A DNA stretch of 64,000 nucleotides from a bacterium (GTDB lineage Bacteria; Zixibacteria; MSB-5A5; GN15; FEB-12). Location: assembly GCA_020444475.1 (NCBI GenBank), contig JAHLKV010000002.1, forward strand, positions 1-64,000, given 5' to 3'. Made by a program: the position numbers and the translations under genes. The stretch's first letter is position 1. Each line of letters begins with the position of its first letter. Below the pieces are notes generated by a model. The model was not told where the DNA came from. It did not search any database and was given only the letters and a program-made list of their open reading frames with translations. Below are positions 43,501 through 50,983 of the stretch, piece after piece.

Positions 43501-44494
43501 GGAACCGATCGGGCAATGGAACAACAGACTGGTAAACGGCCGGATGGTTGACGAGACCTCGGAGATCCTTCCGATGTATGTCAACCAAATGCCGGTGGCC
43601 TGGGCGGGAACGCATCGACACACGGCCGAGGGCGAGAACGATATATATAAGTTCACCTATGTGTACGCACAGAGGATCCTTCTTGCAAACGACGCACACT
43701 CGGTAATTTTGCCGGCAAATCCCAATATCAAACTGCTGGCGGCATCGGTAGCAGGTCGCCAACATGACTTCGTCACGCCGTTATCTACTCACTACGATGC
43801 GGCGTCGGCCAGTATCGCCCGTATCGATGTGAGCGACCAGATCTTCATTGACAGTACAGTCGCCCGGATGTACAGTCCGATGCCGGGCGCGACGGTTCGC
43901 TACACACTGGATGGGAGCGAACCAACCTTCGATTCACCCGAGTTCACTGGACCATTCACCCTTCTGGCGTCGACGACACTTCGCGCGAAAGCATTCGATA
44001 AACCGGCCGCCGGTGGTGTCGTCTCCAATCTTTCCGTCCAGAAGCTGGTTCCTCGGGACCCGGTGTCGGTCGCCGAGCAGCCCGGCCTGCAGTGTTCTTA
44101 CTATGAGGGTGAGTGGCACCGGCTGCCCGACTTCGACTCCCTTACAGCAGTGAGCGAATTCGTTGCTGACACCGTGGCGATACCGGAGATCGCCCGACCG
44201 GAGGATTACGGTCTGTTGTTCCAAGGGTATGTTCTCGTGCCGAGCGACGGCATGTACGAGTTTGGCATCAGTTCCGATGATGGCAGCGCTTTGCTCGTAG
44301 CGGATACGCTGATCGCGGACAACGACGGTGTTCACGGTGACGGTGAAGTTGCCGGCAAGATCGCTCTGAAAGCGGGATTCCATCCGATTGAAGCACGGAT
44401 GTTCCAGTGCAAGGGGGGGCAGGCCTTGCGATTGTATATCACCGGTCCGGGCATTGAGAAGCGGGAGATCCCGCGGGAGATGCTGTTCCACTAG
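40580..44494 (+). CDS. Exported GH38-type alpha-mannosidase, multi-domain
   Basis: The 1304-residue protein has a signal peptide (MRTAARLAILACLFFAVTVG). Its GH38-type catalytic domain has the zinc/substrate motif TAHLDTQWRWT and the nucleophile region MPDCFGFGYALPS. The middle part corresponds to the GH38 beta-sandwich domains. Near 1095-1150 is a chitobiase-C-like module (MPGATVRYTLDGSEPTF). A PA14-like domain forms the last 145 residues (CSYYEGEWHRLPDF; FGISSDDGSALLVADTL), probably for glycan binding. It would cleave alpha-mannosides in the periplasm or outside, feeding the ABC importer encoded upstream. GAAGGAG sets the ATG at 40580. It lies 39 bp after the permease gene. Confidence 0.8.
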   Translation: MRTAARLAILACLFFAVTVGAQQAPDSAQKKTLGVVATAHLDTQWRWTIINTIEEFIPNTLHDNFKLIEQYPDYTFSFEGAFRYMLAKEYYPEDYQRLKQYVADGRWRVAGSWVDAVDVNIPSFESLVRHTLYGNGFYKEEFGKQSYDIFMPDCFGFGYALPSIAHHCGLKSFSTQKLTWGCWVDIPFSIGTWRGVDGSTIMAALNPGSYGTQFRDDLSRDTAWLAEIDGLGDTTGCYAGYAYFGTGDVGGSPDSLSVDWLEKSIHSDGPIAVASIGADDLPWLVSQYPEAALPVFDDELVMTRHGVGCYTSQAAMKRWNRRNELLADAAERAAVSATLLGGYEYPQETLRQAWIRFLWHQFHDDLTGTSIPEAYEFSWSDELLSLNQFAGVQDGAIAAITPALDTRSKGRSVVVYNPLSIERNDVVEVALPKMENVRVFGPDGKETPSQVVVTENGSATVLFLADVPSVGFAVYDVRPSESDYEGKQNIIVTESTLENTRYKVTLNANGDVASIFDKLASREVLAAPIEWQLFFNKPRQWPAWEIQYEDLLAGPKGKVEGTPEIEIVELGAVRGALRVTRKHGNSTYRTTIRLAAGATGDRIDFVNEVDWAEKETLLKVAFNPTFANDSVTYDLGLGTITRGLNTDKRYEVPAHQWADISAPDNSYGFSVMNDCKYGWDHPDPGTLRLTLIHTPGVFDSWNWVGDERTQDIGSHRFAFSVSGHEGSWSESNTSWLAAGLNQPMVAYEVPSHDGSLGKEYSLLSLEGDGRVMVEAVKIAEKSDEIVVRVKELAGQGADNTSIVFNSPIVSAREVNGQEEEIGLLPADGNTLSLSLTPYQPKAFAVRLKEHDRAVVAPLVSQPIELPYNLDGVSLDADRTDGDLDGEGNTLAGELLTKELTFQGVRFVTGPTDAGALNVLSCDAQRLTLPDVERSSHSSDLYLLLLATGGPAEGIVTVEFANGRAEYPVSLFEYTEPIGQWNNRLVNGRMVDETSEILPMYVNQMPVAWAGTHRHTAEGENDIYKFTYVYAQRILLANDAHSVILPANPNIKLLAASVAGRQHDFVTPLSTHYDAASASIARIDVSDQIFIDSTVARMYSPMPGATVRYTLDGSEPTFDSPEFTGPFTLLASTTLRAKAFDKPAAGGVVSNLSVQKLVPRDPVSVAEQPGLQCSYYEGEWHRLPDFDSLTAVSEFVADTVAIPEIARPEDYGLLFQGYVLVPSDGMYEFGISSDDGSALLVADTLIADNDGVHGDGEVAGKIALKAGFHPIEARMFQCKGGQALRLYITGPGIEKREIPREMLFH

Positions 44495-44554
44495 TACAGA
44501 GATGTGACCAATTCGGTCGGCAGACTGACAGTCGAGGGCGGGCGGGGACGTTTC

Positions 44555-45478
44555 TTAGACGGCGAAGCGTCGCCCGCCGGTTCGACCCAACCGGTCGGCA
44601 TCGTCGCGAATGCTCTGCCACAGAGCGTGAATCATCTCACGACCGCCGGACGCAAATGCCACGTAGGACTGCCGCCGGATTTGCGCTTGAGTGAAGGCCG
44701 GATCGTACGGTATGCTGGCGTGGAGAGTCAGCCCTCTTTCCGAAACGAATCGTTCCACTTCCCCGCTCATCTCTTCACTGATATCACACTTGTTGAGGCA
44801 TACTCCTGCCGGAATGTGGAAGTGCTCGGCCAGACTTACCAGCCGCTCCATGTCGTGAATGGCCGAGCGTGACGGCTCGGTGATTATCAGCAGGTACGAC
44901 GAGCCAGTGAGGGCGGCGATAGTCGGGCAGCCGATACCGGGAGGACCGTCGACAAGAATCAGATCGAGCCCTTCCCTGTCGGCGGCCGCTCGTGCCTCCT
45001 GCCGCAGAAGGGACACGAGACGTCCGGAGTTGGACTGGGCGATTCCCAGGCGGGCATGATAGAACGGACTGCGGTTCCCCTCGGAGCGAAACCATTTCCC
45101 GCTGTTTACTTTTCCGAACCGAATGGTGTCGGTCGGACAGAGGTGTACGCACAGTCCGCAACCTTCGCAGGCCGTTGGTTCGACCGCAAAGCGCAGACCG
45201 TGTGTCGTCTCCGGATCGGGTGACATGGTGATGGCTTCGAAGCGGCACGATTCCCGACAGATACCACAGGCGGTACAGGCGTCCATGTTGATTACCGCCT
45301 GGGAGCTGCATGAGAAGTCGTGTTCCTCACAAACGCGGTGGGGGACAATCAGGTGCAGATCCGCAGCGTCAACGTCGCAATCAACCAGGACGGCGGGGCT
45401 GGCGACCTCGGCCAGCGCCCCGGTCAGGCTGGTCTTCCCCGTTCCGCCCTTACCGCTGGCCACTACCAGTTCGAACAC
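44555..45478 (-). CDS. MinD-like ATPase with inserted ferredoxin domain (ORP cluster 2)
   Basis: The 307-residue cytoplasmic ATPase has the deviant Walker [10 protein letters not shown] and LVDGPPGIGCP. A two-cluster ferredoxin insert lies between them (CTACGICRESC and CEGCGLCVHLC). This Mrp/MinD-type fold with a ferredoxin insert is found in Desulfovibrio orp operons and near NifX-like genes, where it is thought to handle or load metal clusters using ATP. The start is a GTG at 45478 with AGGAGGT ahead of it, inside the end of the sister ATPase gene (29-base overlap). It is the last gene of the operon and is probably paired with its sister as a heterodimer. Confidence 0.88.
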   Translation of the reverse strand: MFELVVASGKGGTGKTSLTGALAEVASPAVLVDCDVDAADLHLIVPHRVCEEHDFSCSSQAVINMDACTACGICRESCRFEAITMSPDPETTHGLRFAVEPTACEGCGLCVHLCPTDTIRFGKVNSGKWFRSEGNRSPFYHARLGIAQSNSGRLVSLLRQEARAAADREGLDLILVDGPPGIGCPTIAALTGSSYLLIITEPSRSAIHDMERLVSLAEHFHIPAGVCLNKCDISEEMSGEVERFVSERGLTLHASIPYDPAFTQAQIRRQSYVAFASGGREMIHALWQSIRDDADRLGRTGGRRFAV

Positions 45479-46337
45479 CGGTCACCTCCTGCCTGATCTG
45501 GTGGTATATGATCTGCATGTGTGCGCGGTAGCTCGCGCTCTCGTCGACGATCAGGCGACCGCATGCGTAGGCTTGCGCGATCTCCCGCGAAAAGGGAACC
45601 TCGAGCAAAATGCGAACGCACTCCTGCCGGCAGTAGTCCCACACCAGGCTGTCACCGATGTCACTGCGATTGATGACAACGCCGAAGGGAAGGGCAAGTT
45701 CTCTCAGCATGCCAACCGCGAGGCGAAGGTCGTTCAGGCCGAACGGAGTCGGCTCTGTCATGAGTACGACATAGTCGGCGCCGCGGACCGATTCGACTAC
45801 CGGGCACGAGGTCCCGGGCGGCGCGTCGACAATCACGATTTCGTTTTCGGGCAGTCGCCTTTTGATCGCTCTTATGACCGGTGGCGCCTGGGCCTCGCCA
45901 ATCGTCAGGCTGCCACCCAGAAAAGAGAGTCCCCGGACCGGACCGGAGCGGATGAAGCCGATCGGGCGAGGTTGTTCATGGAACGCGTGTTCGGGACACA
46001 GGGTCACGCAGGCGCCGCAGCTGTGACAGAGCGACGGGTAGACGAGTACGGTCGATTTCAGTACGGCGATGGCGTTGAACTCGCAGACGGTGCCACAAAT
46101 GCCGCACAGGCTGCACCCCTGGGGCGAAAGCTGCGGGACCAGCACCGATACGTCGTCGCGGGTCTCCGGTTCGGGAGTGAGGAACAGATGTCCGTTGGGT
46201 TCTTCGACATCGCAGTCCGCGTAGGTCACCCGATGACCCTCCTGGGCGCAGACGACCGCAAGATTCGTGGCAAGAGTTGTCTTGCCGGTACCACCTTTGC
46301 CGCTTGCGATTGCAATCCGAATCGCTTCGTCGCTCAT
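45450..46337 (-). CDS. MinD-like ATPase with inserted ferredoxin domain, sister copy
   Basis: The product of about 295 residues has GKGGTGKTT, a ferredoxin insert ([11 protein letters not shown] and [11 protein letters not shown]) and [12 protein letters not shown], the same layout as the neighbouring ATPase. The two are clearly paralogous and overlap by 29 bases, favouring a two-subunit complex. The ATG at 46337 overlaps the stop of the glycine-rich protein gene by 4 bases (ATGA). As in orp operons, it may assemble or insert a metal-sulfur cluster into the NifX-like protein; the reaction is not established. Confidence 0.88.
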   Translation of the reverse strand: MSDEAIRIAIASGKGGTGKTTLATNLAVVCAQEGHRVTYADCDVEEPNGHLFLTPEPETRDDVSVLVPQLSPQGCSLCGICGTVCEFNAIAVLKSTVLVYPSLCHSCGACVTLCPEHAFHEQPRPIGFIRSGPVRGLSFLGGSLTIGEAQAPPVIRAIKRRLPENEIVIVDAPPGTSCPVVESVRGADYVVLMTEPTPFGLNDLRLAVGMLRELALPFGVVINRSDIGDSLVWDYCRQECVRILLEVPFSREIAQAYACGRLIVDESASYRAHMQIIYHQIRQEVTGVRTGSGQR

Positions 46338-46609
46338 GCCTGCTTCCGTGTCATTGCGGCGCCGCACTTGGGGCACTTGATTTCGAAACACGGTACACCT
46401 GGCTCGTGCGGTACGGACTCACCGCAGTTGGGACAGACGCATTCGCCGCCCGGACCGGCCGCGCGTCCCCCACCACGACCGCGACCGCCGCCCATTCCCT
46501 GGCCGCGACCCTGACCGCCGCCCATTCCTCCGCCGCCTTGACCGCCGCGACCCTGGCCACCACCCTGACGACCGCCACCGCGACCACCACCGCCCTGAAA
46601 TGTAGTCAT
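46334..46609 (-). CDS. Glycine-rich small protein with zinc-ribbon end
   Basis: The 91-residue product is about 50 residues of Gly, Arg and Gln repeats followed by a compact four-cysteine module (CPNCGESV, then [13 protein letters not shown]) that would bind zinc or iron. It lies between the DUF5320-like and ATPase genes, coupled to the latter by 4 bases. A low-complexity Gly-rich tail joined to a metal knuckle suggests a scaffold or partner of the cluster proteins. No named family is recognised. Confidence 0.7.
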   Translation of the reverse strand: MTTFQGGGGRGGGRQGGGQGRGGQGGGGMGGGQGRGQGMGGGRGRGGGRAAGPGGECVCPNCGESVPHEPGVPCFEIKCPKCGAAMTRKQA

Positions 46610-46612
46610 CGT

Positions 46613-47008
46613 CTACTGTTCCTTATCATTTTTGAGTTGGGCCAGTCGTTGGTCGATCACAGCGAGTTCTCGTCGCAGCGCCTCTGCCTCTTCTTCGAGA
46701 TATCGTCGCTCACTACCACGGACGGCCTGTTGCGACACCGGCGATTCTGCACTTCCTTCCCAGTTCCAGGCCCGGCCGGGGACGCCGGTAGCGAAGAACC
46801 TGTTGCGTCGTCCTCTGCCATAGCCACCACCACCAAACCCCGTTCCTCGACCCATGCCTCCGCCGCCAAAGCCGATTCCTCGTCCCATGCCTCGACCACC
46901 GAATCCTCTGTTCGCGAATCCGGCAACTGAAAATCCTCGGCAGTATCCCGCCCCTCTGCCTGTCATCGGACCCATTCCAAGCGGTCCGGTCTTATCTCCT
47001 CCGGGCAT
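46613..47008 (-). CDS. DUF5320-like Gly-rich coiled-coil protein, cluster 2
   Basis: The product of about 131 residues starts MPGGDKTGPLGMGPMTGRG and is a paralogue of the protein at 15123-15404. It is longer because of Gly-Arg-Met-Phe repeats in the middle. The C-terminal coiled coil (LEEEAEALRRELAVIDQRL) is conserved between the two. The ATG at 47008 has AGGAGGT 6 bases upstream and is preferred to ATG at 47014. It probably partners the NifX-like protein encoded upstream. Function unknown. Confidence 0.8.
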   Translation of the reverse strand: MPGGDKTGPLGMGPMTGRGAGYCRGFSVAGFANRGFGGRGMGRGIGFGGGGMGRGTGFGGGGYGRGRRNRFFATGVPGRAWNWEGSAESPVSQQAVRGSERRYLEEEAEALRRELAVIDQRLAQLKNDKEQ

Positions 47009-47037
47009 AGTCATACCTCCTGCTCATTGCTGTTTGT

Positions 47038-47325
47038 TCAGTCTCGTTTCGTCGGTGCGGTGTTTATCTCGGTGATGTCGACCTCGACTGCGTCGCCGAG
47101 ATCGAGGGCCGCTTTCGCCTCGCGTCGCGCGAGCAGCTTCTGCCGAACGGCTCCTGCCAGTCCGAGGATCACACTGTCCGGTTTACGCACGTCCCGGATT
47201 ACGGCGCCGACAACGGTCGCCGCCAGCGATCCGACTGCTATTTGTCCGCCCCTTCCCCACTTTCTCGGAGCACCGGGGTCGGCGCCCGTGCCGCCTGGGC
47301 ACCCCCGCCTGCCTCGTGCGTTCAT
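47038..47325 (-). CDS. Unrecognised small protein in ORP cluster 2
   Basis: The 95-residue product has a basic Gly/Pro-rich start with a single Cys, a short hydrophobic stretch (GGQIAVGSLAATVVGAVI) and a charged helix (RQKLLARREAKAALDL). AGGAG precedes the ATG at 47325. It lies in the middle of the ORP-like operon with 32- and 29-bp gaps on either side, so it is very likely expressed with it. I recognise no family. Membrane association through the hydrophobic stretch is possible. Confidence 0.6.
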   Translation of the reverse strand: MNARGRRGCPGGTGADPGAPRKWGRGGQIAVGSLAATVVGAVIRDVRKPDSVILGLAGAVRQKLLARREAKAALDLGDAVEVDITEINTAPTKRD

Positions 47326-47357
47326 GTGTGCGTTCTCCTGTTTTTGTCTCCGGCGGG

Positions 47358-47720
47358 TTAACGCCAGTGACCACGTGTATTGGCTTCAGTGATCGGCTTG
47401 AGCTCCCCCTTCTCAACGAGCTCGACAGCTTCCGCCACCGTGCCGTCGCACCAGGAAACCATCTGCACGCCGGCGGCCTGCAGCGCCTGAAAGGCCTTTG
47501 GGCCCATGTTGCCCGAGACCACTACGTCCACCGCGTGTTGTGCGATCTGCTGGGCTGCCTGTATTCCTGCTCCTTGCGCCGCAGCGATGTTCTCTGCGTT
47601 GTCGATCAAATCGAACGTCTTGTTGTCGGTATCGTAGATGATGAAGTGGGCCGCCCGTCCGAAGCGCGGATCGACCGCACTGGTGAGATCCGATCCCTGC
47701 GCCGAAACTGCTATCTTCAT
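47358..47720 (-). CDS. ORP/NifX-like protein, cluster 2
   Basis: The 120-residue single-domain member of the NifX/MTH1175 family starts MKIAVSAQGSDLTSAVDPRFGRAAHFIIYD, with the typical GAGIQAAQQIAQHAVDVVVSG and ALQAAGVQMV segments. This compact form resembles the Desulfovibrio orange protein, which carries a Mo-Cu-S cluster, and archaeal MTH1175. It is the first gene of a six-gene operon with DUF5320-like, Gly-rich and two MinD-like ATPase genes. A sigma54-like promoter and inverted-repeat activator sites lie upstream. Cluster type cannot be read from sequence. Confidence 0.88.
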   Translation of the reverse strand: MKIAVSAQGSDLTSAVDPRFGRAAHFIIYDTDNKTFDLIDNAENIAAAQGAGIQAAQQIAQHAVDVVVSGNMGPKAFQALQAAGVQMVSWCDGTVAEAVELVEKGELKPITEANTRGHWR

Positions 47721-47836
47721 GTTTACTCCCTGACACTCCGGTCATTCTCTGGTTGTTGTCACACCGATACGAGGGCCAATCGCTAGCGCGGTTCCGTATC
47801 GGTAATGCAACCCGTGACTTGCTGTCCCGCAATAGA

Positions 47837-47851
47837 GCATCAATCGTGCCG
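47837..47851 (-). promoter_or_regulatory. Candidate sigma54 promoter of ORP-like cluster 2
   Basis: The minus strand reads CGGCACGATTGATGC: GGCAC and (A)TGC with GG and GC 12 bp apart. Transcription would begin near 47825, about 105 bp ahead of the NifX-like start. Confidence 0.5.
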
Positions 47852-47950
47852 AGAACTCCGCATGGCTGCGAGACCAATCTTACTACATTGTTGCAAAATG
47901 ACTTAACTGACCAAAATCATTCCGCGGGAGCGCTGACCACACAGTCTAAT

Positions 47951-47966
47951 ATTGCATATTTGCAAT
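47951..47966. promoter_or_regulatory. Upstream activator site ATTGCA-N4-TGCAAT, cluster 2
   Basis: A perfect inverted repeat, ATTGCA-TATT-TGCAAT, about 126-141 bp upstream of the predicted cluster 2 start. It has the same TTGCA-N4-TGCAA core as the site at 16066-16079. Confidence 0.6.
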
Positions 47967-47983
47967 CATTGATTCTCATTGTA

Positions 47984-47997
47984 TTGCATCACTGCAG
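47984..47997. promoter_or_regulatory. Second, weaker activator site, cluster 2
   Basis: TTGCA-TCAC-TGCAG matches the same inverted repeat with one mismatch, 17 bp beyond the first site. Tandem sites are usual for sigma54 activators. The rest of the 342-bp gap (47721-48062) holds no gene. Confidence 0.45.
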
Positions 47998-48062
47998 CTA
48001 TAGCAGCGTTCGGCGGTAGGGCTTTGCTGGGAGAAACGGTATGCGAGAGGATATTCAATAGG

Positions 48063-49016
48063 CTACGATTCGATGCCTTTCCCTGTTGATGGGACGACGA
48101 AGCGTGTCTCGCCGTACTCGCTCACAGACAGGGCGCCGGAGCTCACGAGGCTCTCCAGCTGCCCGGGTTTGCCGAAAGCAACTTCGAGCTTCTTCGCCTG
48201 ATCCCAGCGCAGGGGGTGCCGGGATGACAGCCCAATGATGGCGTCGGCGAGCGTCGTAAATCCCGCAATCTCAAAAGCGCCGTCTTCGGCGCGGTCGAGT
48301 GTTTCGGCTGATCTAAACAGACGATGGGCGCGTATCAGCTTGTCCGGATCCGGCGGTAAGACCGACCGATCGGCCGGGGGGCGAATGGGAACGGCGATGT
48401 CGATTCGGTCCGGTTTGACTCCCCAGGCCAGTTTGCGGATGCTTCGCAGGTTGGATTCGCTGTCGTTGATTCCTCTTACGAGCATCACCTCGAGCCGTAT
48501 CGCGCCGGGGAAGTCTCGTCGGAATTCGATGAGCCCCTCAACAACTTCGTGAAAATCGAGAGTTGGGTGTGGTCTGTTTATCGCCTGAAACGTCTCAGCA
48601 TCACCGGCATCGAGTGACGGCAACACGATATCCGCAGCGCGGAGGCTCGTGCGAACTTCGGCGCGGTGCAACAGGCACCCGTTGGTAATCACGGCGACCG
48701 GGGTCGGCCAGCGCCGCTTGCATTGCTCCAGGTACCATCCGAGATCTGTCGACAGGGTCGGCTCACCATCGCCGACAAACGTGATGCAGTCCGGCGATGT
48801 TTCCTTCATTATCCGCTGGATTTCGTCGAGGACCTCTTCGCGGGGGAAGAAGGAGCGCCGAGAGACACTTCGTTTCCGAGTGTGTCCAAGCTGGCAGTAG
48901 ACACAGGAGTTCGTGCACGTCTTTCGCGGGATGATGCTCACGCCGAGCGATCGACCGAGGCGGCGGGAAGGTACGGGACCATAGGTGAAGCGTGTGTTGG
49001 TGGGGTGCGGCGTCAT
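48063..49016 (-). CDS. Radical SAM protein (COG0731-like), last gene of redox operon
   Basis: The 317-residue product opens with YGPVPSRRLGRSLGVSIIP and has C-x3-C-x2-C in CTNSCVYCQLG, then GDGEPTLS, hallmarks of the COG0731-type Fe-S oxidoreductases. It would cleave S-adenosylmethionine to make a radical; substrates of these proteins are mostly unknown. Its start overlaps the stop of the NrfD-cytochrome fusion gene by 4 bases, so it is translationally coupled to the redox operon. A role in maturing a subunit or a linked peptide is possible but speculative. Confidence 0.85.
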   Translation of the reverse strand: MTPHPTNTRFTYGPVPSRRLGRSLGVSIIPRKTCTNSCVYCQLGHTRKRSVSRRSFFPREEVLDEIQRIMKETSPDCITFVGDGEPTLSTDLGWYLEQCKRRWPTPVAVITNGCLLHRAEVRTSLRAADIVLPSLDAGDAETFQAINRPHPTLDFHEVVEGLIEFRRDFPGAIRLEVMLVRGINDSESNLRSIRKLAWGVKPDRIDIAVPIRPPADRSVLPPDPDKLIRAHRLFRSAETLDRAEDGAFEIAGFTTLADAIIGLSSRHPLRWDQAKKLEVAFGKPGQLESLVSSGALSVSEYGETRFVVPSTGKGIES

Positions 49017-50983
49017 GGTGACATCTCTTGCTCCCGTGACAAGAAGCGAGCCACCGCCGTGACTTCGGTTGGACGCGGATTGAGCGATGGGTGACAGGTG
49101 CGACAGTCGGCGAGATGCGGTCGTTCCACCTCTGCGGCCTTATCCCGATGACACTCCACACAGGTCAGGTGCATCGCTTCGCGGTACGAGTTCGCCACCA
49201 GCAGTTGCTGGTCACCGGCCAGCCGACCGGCGGGGAACATATCGTCTTTGTGGCATTCCATACAGTTCTTCGCACTCGCCGATGTTTTGGGACTTGCCGG
49301 CGTGTGGCACTCAGCGCATGCGAAGTTGGTGGGGTACAGCCCCGACAACTGCTTGTCTTCGGCTACTGCGGAGAGATGATATTCGTGGTCGAAGATGCAG
49401 TACGTTTCGTTCATCAGGCGATGACACCGCGAGCACGGTGTGGATTGATCACCGGGCATCGAGATATGGTGGCACTTGACGCACGATGCGGAGTCACCCA
49501 GTCGGTGCTGGTGGTCGGCATGTGCGAACGTCGTGACGACATCGCCGTTGTCGCCATCGATGAAGAGACTGGTCCGCTCGATATCGACACCCTTGGCCGG
49601 TCGCACGGTTGCCTGCGGGTCGCTGTCGAAGTAGTAAGGCGGGTACATCAGGACGAAGGCCAGCGGCACGACAAAAACCGCGATCAGTGTCACCCGGTGC
49701 AGGCTGTCGGTCGCCACGGTGTGCCAGAGCTGTGACAGGCTGCCATAGGAGAGACGAAACCAACCGGCCCTGCTTCCCGGTGCGCCGGGACGGGGACCGA
49801 AGATCGGCAGGTTCTCCGCCATGAAGAGGAAGGTGAGTCCGGCCGCGGCGACAACCCCCAACCCGACGGCCCATTCTATCAGCGACGGGAAGTAGATGGA
49901 TCCGGCGTCGCGTATATAACCGAGAATACCGACGTCAAGTCGATTCAGCGCCAGTCCGGCTGCCGCCGAGGCGGCCGCGGTGCTGACTCCCGCCACGGAG
50001 AACCGCGACCAGGGAAGCGTCATCAGCACCAACGGCAGGACGGCCGAAAGCAGGAGTTCACCGGCATACAGCCAGCTTTCCCAGGTACCGGCCATCAGCG
50101 CTGCCCAGCCACCGTGCAAAAAGAGGTCGGCGATCTTGAGAACGAGGTACAGACCGAGTACGCCGGCGGCGATGGTTGCCAGCGCGCGGATTCGTGGCAT
50201 CTCCGGGCCTTCAGGGCCGCGTGTGAAGACGGCCGAGGTGGCGCCGTTGGTCACTTTAATGAGCGGCAGCTGTTGCCCGGCGTTCGGCCCGAGTATGGAC
50301 AGCGGTTCATACCATCGCGCCCAGGCAAGTTTGGCCAGCACAACCACCATCAGCCCGGCGCCGATCGCGGAGGTAATGAACAGCAGCGGCAGCCAGGGCG
50401 TGTACCACAGCGGGTGCAGGCGCTGTGGGGTAACGAGGAAGAGTGATCCAAGCGAGGAATGGTGCAAACTTGAAAGTGAGATACCGATCACCACAACGAC
50501 GAAGGCTACGTGGTGGAGGGCGTCGGCGATTCGTTTGGCGCGAAAGCGTTCGAAGAGAACGGGTGCGAGTTCGATAGCTGTCACGGTGAAGTACAGCATC
50601 ACGCACCAGAATACCTCGAACAAGAACGAATTGATGTTCCACATAAATATCGGATGCCAGAACCGATGCGGGAGGCCGATGTCGAACAGCAGAGCGAGAC
50701 ACGAGCAGCCATACCCGAGGAAGGCTATCAGGATCGCCGGCTTCATAAACGGTTCGAAACGCTTCAGCCTGAGTACATACACGAGGAACCCGACCGTGAA
50801 GCCGCTGGTGGAGAGCGCTACGCCGCCGATCATGTTCAGGATCTTCCACAGTCCCCAGGGGAACGCGTCGGAGAGATTGGTGGTGACGCCAAGTCCGTAC
50901 CAGAGGCGGAAGATTGCTGCCACCAGTCCCGCCAGGGCAAGTCCCCAGAGAACATCTTTGATTCCGCGAAGTTTGCTACTCAT
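49013..50983 (-). CDS. NrfD-type membrane subunit fused to hexahaem cytochrome c
   Basis: The 656-residue protein has about ten membrane helices in residues 1-465 with NrfD/HmcC/DsrP features (FPWGLWKILNMIGGVALSTSGF; PHRFWHPIFMWNINSFLFEV). A C-terminal periplasmic domain follows with six haem-binding CxxCH motifs at about 501, 517, 556, 574, 608 and 627 and extra His ligands (FDHEYH). In Desulfovibrio Hmc and Dsr complexes the NrfD-like subunit and the multihaem cytochrome are separate proteins, so this fusion is unusual. It would exchange electrons between the quinone pool and periplasmic carriers. The start follows GGAG and overlaps the ferredoxin gene end by 8 bases. Confidence 0.85.
   Translation of the reverse strand: MSSKLRGIKDVLWGLALAGLVAAIFRLWYGLGVTTNLSDAFPWGLWKILNMIGGVALSTSGFTVGFLVYVLRLKRFEPFMKPAILIAFLGYGCSCLALLFDIGLPHRFWHPIFMWNINSFLFEVFWCVMLYFTVTAIELAPVLFERFRAKRIADALHHVAFVVVVIGISLSSLHHSSLGSLFLVTPQRLHPLWYTPWLPLLFITSAIGAGLMVVVLAKLAWARWYEPLSILGPNAGQQLPLIKVTNGATSAVFTRGPEGPEMPRIRALATIAAGVLGLYLVLKIADLFLHGGWAALMAGTWESWLYAGELLLSAVLPLVLMTLPWSRFSVAGVSTAAASAAAGLALNRLDVGILGYIRDAGSIYFPSLIEWAVGLGVVAAAGLTFLFMAENLPIFGPRPGAPGSRAGWFRLSYGSLSQLWHTVATDSLHRVTLIAVFVVPLAFVLMYPPYYFDSDPQATVRPAKGVDIERTSLFIDGDNGDVVTTFAHADHQHRLGDSASCVKCHHISMPGDQSTPCSRCHRLMNETYCIFDHEYHLSAVAEDKQLSGLYPTNFACAECHTPASPKTSASAKNCMECHKDDMFPAGRLAGDQQLLVANSYREAMHLTCVECHRDKAAEVERPHLADCRTCHPSLNPRPTEVTAVARFLSREQEMSP

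Noticed and set aside
45123..46514. 463-residue plus-strand open frame opposite the MinD-like ATPases
   Set aside because: Antisense to two well-supported ATPase genes; no family-like motifs.
46613..47008. Gly/Arg/Met-rich repeats considered as a collagen-like or antifreeze protein
   Set aside because: The conserved DUF5320-like opening, operon position and paralogue at 15123-15404 explain it better.
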